Shown here: piece by piece, positions 44,077-47,810 of the stretch
Position numbering within the stretch: the stretch's first letter is position 1
How the letters are laid out: each line of letters opens with the position of its first letter
NCBI GenBank assembly: GCA_003149915.1
Contig: QAMK01000003.1
Span: 1-47,810, forward strand
Reading direction: 5' to 3'
Source of the DNA: Bacillota bacterium
GTDB lineage: Bacteria > Bacillota_I > Bacilli_A > RF39 > UBA660
Length of the DNA stretch: 47,810 nucleotides
The notes under the pieces: generated by a model
What the model was told of the DNA's origin: nothing
What the model saw: the letters and a program-made list of their open reading frames with translations, nothing else
The model's database searches: none
Made by a program: the position numbers and the translations under genes

Positions 44077-47000
44077 CTACATATGTCTAGTAGACTCATC
44101 CGTTTTAGCTGAGTCACCTGAGGCAAAATATTTAACAAAATGCTCTCTGGCAGCTTTTTTTGCAGCATCAGATAACGAATTATAATCAATTCCTATTTCA
44201 CTTAGTTGGCGAACTGTTTGATCTTCATAAGCGGAATAATCCTCTTTCGGTGTACTCTCTTGTTTAGTAACATCTTTTGAATCTTGAGTAGGCATAACAG
44301 TTTTAGCAGAATCTCTTTCAAATTTGTCTGCACGAGCCTGTAATCTAGATTCGTCTGTTCCTAATATTGCTTTTGGTAAATCTGATGCAATCGTTGATTC
44401 TTCTGAAGTCTTCTTTGAAGGCCGAACAACACGAATTTGTTCTGGACGTTGAGGTGCCTGAGTAGAAACTACAGAAGGTTTTACTGGCAACCCAACTGGA
44501 GCATTTTGTGACTTTTCAATAGGTTGAATTGGAACTGAAAAATCTTGTTCTTCGCTAGGTTCTTTAGGAGACTGAGTAGCAGGATTGTTGCTAGTGATAG
44601 ATTCTGGTGAATTTTCCTTTGGATTACTATCTAATTCACCTGCATTAGCAAAAGCATATTCAGCTAGCTCTTCGTCTTTATTACGAGAAAATCTTTGTTT
44701 TAAACCGTCAAACCAAACGGAGAAACGATTTTGTTTTGGAACAGAAGATTTAACTTTACGTTCTGTCAATTCGTCAGGATTCAATTCAACTTCAACAGGA
44801 GTAATGGTAGCACCATTTCTCTGAACATAGTTTTTGAATTGATTTAATTTTTTTTCAGCAAGAGCACGATCACTTGACAAAGTCTCAAGTTGTGAATAAT
44901 CAAAATTCTGTTGTTCTTCTTTTGCTTTATCCAAACGAGTCGTAATTTGAATTTCAAGATTCTTAGGATCTGTTGCCGAATCATAACCATGTTGTTTAAG
45001 ACTTTGATGGTATTGATTCTTCACATTGGCTAATTCCTCAGCATCCTTTTTCATAGCATTATTTGCTTTTTTCATCAAATCTGCATATTTTTTTAACTGT
45101 CCTAGCAGTTCCTTAGACATTTGATCAGATTTAGTTTCTAACATCTGCCTTACTTCAGTTTCTGATATCTTTCGTTTCTGATCATCAGGAATGTTCAACA
45201 AATCCAATGATTTTTTAAATAATGCTACACGCCGTTGCATTATAATTTGAACAGATTTTTTTTCATTATTAACTTTTAGTTGTAACTTTTCAAATTCTAA
45301 CTTTTGATCAATTAAATTCTGCATATTACTAATTTCATTAGCAATTCGATTATAATTTCCTTCAATACGATTATAATTAGCATTAGCTACATCATATACT
45401 TCTTGAAGACAATTCAATTTCTTAGCATATTTTTCTGCTCTTTTAGCACGAAGATTATCATATATTCTCTTGCCAAAAGCAGTGCTTGTTGCAATCTTTA
45501 CCAAACCTTTTTTAGCATAACCTTGAAATTTACATTCCCAACGAGTTGCTTTAATAGTAGCAGTTCCTGAGTTATCAAACGGATTGACAGGTGGTTCTGC
45601 TTTTTTATCTTGTTCCTTTTTCTTAGCAATTAACTCATCCAACTTATTTTTTGCTTCATCGATTTCTGCTCTAGTTTTATTTACATCTCCAATTAATTTA
45701 TTGTGTTCTTCTTTCGCCCTGTTTAATTGATCTTCTAAATCAACATCACTGGAACTAGTAGCAGCTGGTGGAGCAGGAGGTTCTGGTGTAGGAGTTACAC
45801 CAATTTCCTTATCGCGATGATGAATATGCAAATAAGCTGCACGTTCAATTTTACGCAATGCCGCTAAATCTTTTTCAAATTCAGGATACATATCATCAGA
45901 ATCAGCTTTAGCACGCTCAACTCTTTCGCGTAACTCATGATATCTTTGAATTGGATCTTTGAATTTAACTTCAAATTTAGATAACTGATCATTAATTGTA
46001 GTCAGATTATTATTTTGATCTTTTAATAAACCACTTATCCTTTGAATTTCACTGTAGTCTTCATCTTTTGTAGCCTTTTCTAGTTTTGACTTATTTGTAG
46101 CAATTTCTTTATTCAATTGATTTCTTTGCTGAATCAAAGCACTATAAGAAGATGCTTTTTTTGTAGAATGAGCATTTTTTAGTTGCTCATCAATCGAATG
46201 AATTTGACTTTGAATCTCACGATATTCATCTGTATTTGGTACAAATCTTCCAATATCTCTATTAAAATCATCAACAGTGCGACCAAATAATCTTCTTTGA
46301 TCTATTAATTGCATTCGACGAGATTCCAGTTCATCAGGACTTAATTCAGCATACTCTGCAAAAAGTGCCTGGGTGTGAAGTGTATTTTTAATATCATCTA
46401 TTTCTCTTTGTGTTTTAGAAAAATCCGGAGAATCAGGGCTCATATGCTGTAGAAGAAATTCTAACGAAGTTTGTTGCGCCACAAGTTTATCAATTCTATC
46501 ACTCAACATTGATGTCAATGTAGTATTTGATACTTCTGCTTCCTTTTCCATAGCAGAAGACTTAGCAACAAATTCCTGCAATGCATTAAACATGTCATTA
46601 GCCTCATTAAGACTAGATTGATAAGTATCTCTTGTGTTAACTAAAGTCAAATATTCAGGAGAATTTTGAATCATATCACGAGATTGTTTTATCAATTCGT
46701 TTCGTTTAGTATTCAAGTCGTCAATTTCAGTCGTAGATATACCCTGTGGTTCTATCATCTCATTCGGAAGTTCTTTACTAAAAAGGACAGCCAAACTATC
46801 TATAAATTCTTTATCAGCTATAAAATCATCATATGGATGTGCAATACCATCATTAAGACGATTGATAATAAAATCCAATTGCGAAACTTCGACAGGTTTT
46901 ATTGCATTCATTCGGTTTTTCAAATCATTTAATGCTTGTTCTCTAGCAGTCTTTTTTTGATTTAACTCTGCTAATTTTGTATCATATTCTGGATTAGGAC

Positions 47001-47331
47001 CATATACAGTATCCAACTCAAGTTTTCGGACTTCTTCTTCTAAAACTTTAATGTCTGCATCGTCAGCTATAGTTTGATATTGTTTCTCTAACTCACTATA
47101 TTCTGCAGGAATCATAGGAATCATTTCCTCGAAATCATCAGAACTTGCCTGTACTACAGGTTGTTGTGCCTCTGATTCATTTGACGCAATTTGTTTCGTT
47201 AAAGACTCAATACGTGCACTAGACTCTGGTAACCGAGTTTGTAATGATTGCATATTAGCTTCTAAATTACTAACTAACTCTCTCTGTTTTTGGATATCCT
47301 CTTCCGTAATCAATGTATTGGTTTCAGCCAT
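44077..47331 (-). CDS. 1084-residue cytoplasmic coiled-coil protein of unknown function
   Basis: No family is recognised. From ATG 47331 (AAAGGAG eight bases upstream; a GTG three codons earlier is out of position) the protein is mostly predicted coiled coil over residues 1-530 and 640-820, rich in Gln, Glu, Lys and Asn (IQKQRELVSNLEANMQSLQT). A non-coiled segment near 585-650 (IKATRWECKFQGYAKKG, AFGKRIYDNLRAKRAEKYAK) is basic and aromatic and may be a compact domain or membrane/RNA contact. The last 230 residues are low-complexity, Pro/Ser/Gln-rich and probably disordered. No signal peptide or membrane helix is seen. It resembles structural or scaffold proteins of wall-poor Bacilli in shape only. 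It is the first gene after the rRNA operon, co-oriented with it. Confidence 0.8.
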   Translation of the reverse strand: MAETNTLITEEDIQKQRELVSNLEANMQSLQTRLPESSARIESLTKQIASNESEAQQPVVQASSDDFEEMIPMIPAEYSELEKQYQTIADDADIKVLEEEVRKLELDTVYGPNPEYDTKLAELNQKKTAREQALNDLKNRMNAIKPVEVSQLDFIINRLNDGIAHPYDDFIADKEFIDSLAVLFSKELPNEMIEPQGISTTEIDDLNTKRNELIKQSRDMIQNSPEYLTLVNTRDTYQSSLNEANDMFNALQEFVAKSSAMEKEAEVSNTTLTSMLSDRIDKLVAQQTSLEFLLQHMSPDSPDFSKTQREIDDIKNTLHTQALFAEYAELSPDELESRRMQLIDQRRLFGRTVDDFNRDIGRFVPNTDEYREIQSQIHSIDEQLKNAHSTKKASSYSALIQQRNQLNKEIATNKSKLEKATKDEDYSEIQRISGLLKDQNNNLTTINDQLSKFEVKFKDPIQRYHELRERVERAKADSDDMYPEFEKDLAALRKIERAAYLHIHHRDKEIGVTPTPEPPAPPAATSSSDVDLEDQLNRAKEEHNKLIGDVNKTRAEIDEAKNKLDELIAKKKEQDKKAEPPVNPFDNSGTATIKATRWECKFQGYAKKGLVKIATSTAFGKRIYDNLRAKRAEKYAKKLNCLQEVYDVANANYNRIEGNYNRIANEISNMQNLIDQKLEFEKLQLKVNNEKKSVQIIMQRRVALFKKSLDLLNIPDDQKRKISETEVRQMLETKSDQMSKELLGQLKKYADLMKKANNAMKKDAEELANVKNQYHQSLKQHGYDSATDPKNLEIQITTRLDKAKEEQQNFDYSQLETLSSDRALAEKKLNQFKNYVQRNGATITPVEVELNPDELTERKVKSSVPKQNRFSVWFDGLKQRFSRNKDEELAEYAFANAGELDSNPKENSPESITSNNPATQSPKEPSEEQDFSVPIQPIEKSQNAPVGLPVKPSVVSTQAPQRPEQIRVVRPSKKTSEESTIASDLPKAILGTDESRLQARADKFERDSAKTVMPTQDSKDVTKQESTPKEDYSAYEDQTVRQLSEIGIDYNSLSDAAKKAAREHFVKYFASGDSAKTDESTRHM

Positions 47332-47364
47332 GCCAACCACTCCTTTTTATGAATATACAATCTT

Positions 47365-47393
47365 ATAATACCACAACCACAAAAAAAAGACAA
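47365..47393 (-). promoter_or_regulatory. Promoter of the coiled-coil gene, overlapping the rRNA terminator
   Basis: TTGTCT (47393-47388), part of the terminator's 3' arm, is 17 bases from TATTAT (47370-47365), which carries a TG extension (TGgTATTAT). Confidence 0.6.
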
Positions 47394-47410
47394 CAAAATT
47401 AAAGTTGTCT
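47381..47410 (-). terminator. Second intrinsic terminator after the rRNA operon
   Basis: AGACAAC (47410-47404) pairs with GTTGTCT (47394-47388) around a 9-base loop, followed leftward by T residues down to 47381. A run of eleven T residues directly after the 5S helix (47450-47440) is probably the first stop. Confidence 0.85.
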
Positions 47411-47450
47411 AAGAAATAAAACTGTAAATATTTATAAACAAAAAAAAAAA

Positions 47451-47558
47451 TCCTTGGCAACGTCCTATTTTAGCTTTCACTATCGTCGGCGCTAAAGAGC
47501 TTAACTTCTGTGTTCGGGATGGGAACAGGTGGACCCTCTTTGCTATTGTCACCAAGGA
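47451..47558 (-). rRNA. rrf: 5S ribosomal RNA
   Basis: The minus strand carries the conserved 5S core, with CCATCCCGAACACAGAAGTT in loop C/helix III, and the ends pair as helix I (TCCTTGG with CCAAGGA at the two boundaries). At about 108 bases it is complete though slightly short. The exact ends are set by helix I and could shift by a few bases. It is separated from 23S by about 68 bases with no tRNA gene. Confidence 0.93.
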
Positions 47559-47626
47559 AATTTTATTCTATTTTTCGAATAATTCTCTGAAAACTTAGAT
47601 AATATGCTCATCAAATTATTTAATAA

Positions 47627-47810
<184 letters not shown>

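Overview
The window comes from an AT-rich, low-GC Gram-positive bacterium, most likely an uncultured gut lineage of Bacilli (Erysipelotrichales/RF39-like; the lineage is an inference, not a match). The reasons are the rRNA signature, AGGAGG-type ribosome binding sites, sigma-A promoters with extended -10 boxes, a lipoteichoic-acid-synthase-like enzyme, GatCAB, a LexA box of the Bacillus type and lipoprotein/ABC-2 export genes. Nearly everything is on the minus strand, including the rRNA operon at the right edge, so replication probably runs right to left. The only plus-strand genes are an insertion-sequence transposase and one ABC importer operon. No gap between genes exceeds 300 bases and no tRNA gene or CRISPR array was seen.

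Region by region: 1-1497 is an ISL3-family insertion sequence whose left end coincides with the window edge. 1502-5170 holds an LtaS-like phosphoglycerol transferase with a small membrane partner and a YihY/BrkB membrane protein. 5225-7872 is a two-gene membrane signalling unit (tandem solute-binding sensor plus variant GGDEF, and an overlapping coiled-coil membrane protein). 7933-11090 is gatCAB. 11227-13040 is a membrane phosphodiester glycosidase with an anchored coiled-coil partner. 13159-16034 carries ligA and dinD, dinD behind a near-consensus LexA box. 16114-20526 carries a small lipoprotein, a sugar nucleotidyltransferase, pcrA, and a Fic toxin with a VbhA-like antitoxin. 20714-21205 is an unknown protein. 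21340-23864 is a NitT/TauT-type ABC importer on the plus strand. 23877-27838 and 28009-30987 are two different ABC-2 export systems. 31120-39974 is pgi plus a 2550-residue cyclic-beta-glucan-synthase-like protein. 40075-43737 is tsaE-tsaB-tsaD with a tail-anchored acidic protein. 43805-47331 is a small protein and a 1084-residue coiled-coil protein. 47451-47810 is 5S rRNA and the 3' end of 23S rRNA.

Themes: the genome is tightly packed (4- to 23-base gene overlaps, stop codons inside terminator stems or loops). At four or five junctions the -35 box of the next gene appears to lie inside the intrinsic terminator of the upstream gene, with the U-tract as promoter spacer. Functionally the window mixes core information processing (GatCAB, LigA, PcrA, t6A synthesis, rRNA) with cell-envelope and export functions (LtaS-like, glucan synthase, ABC exporters, phosphodiester glycosidase) and stress modules (SOS-controlled dinD, Fic/VbhA). 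Start codons were re-chosen by ribosome binding site where the longest frame was implausible.
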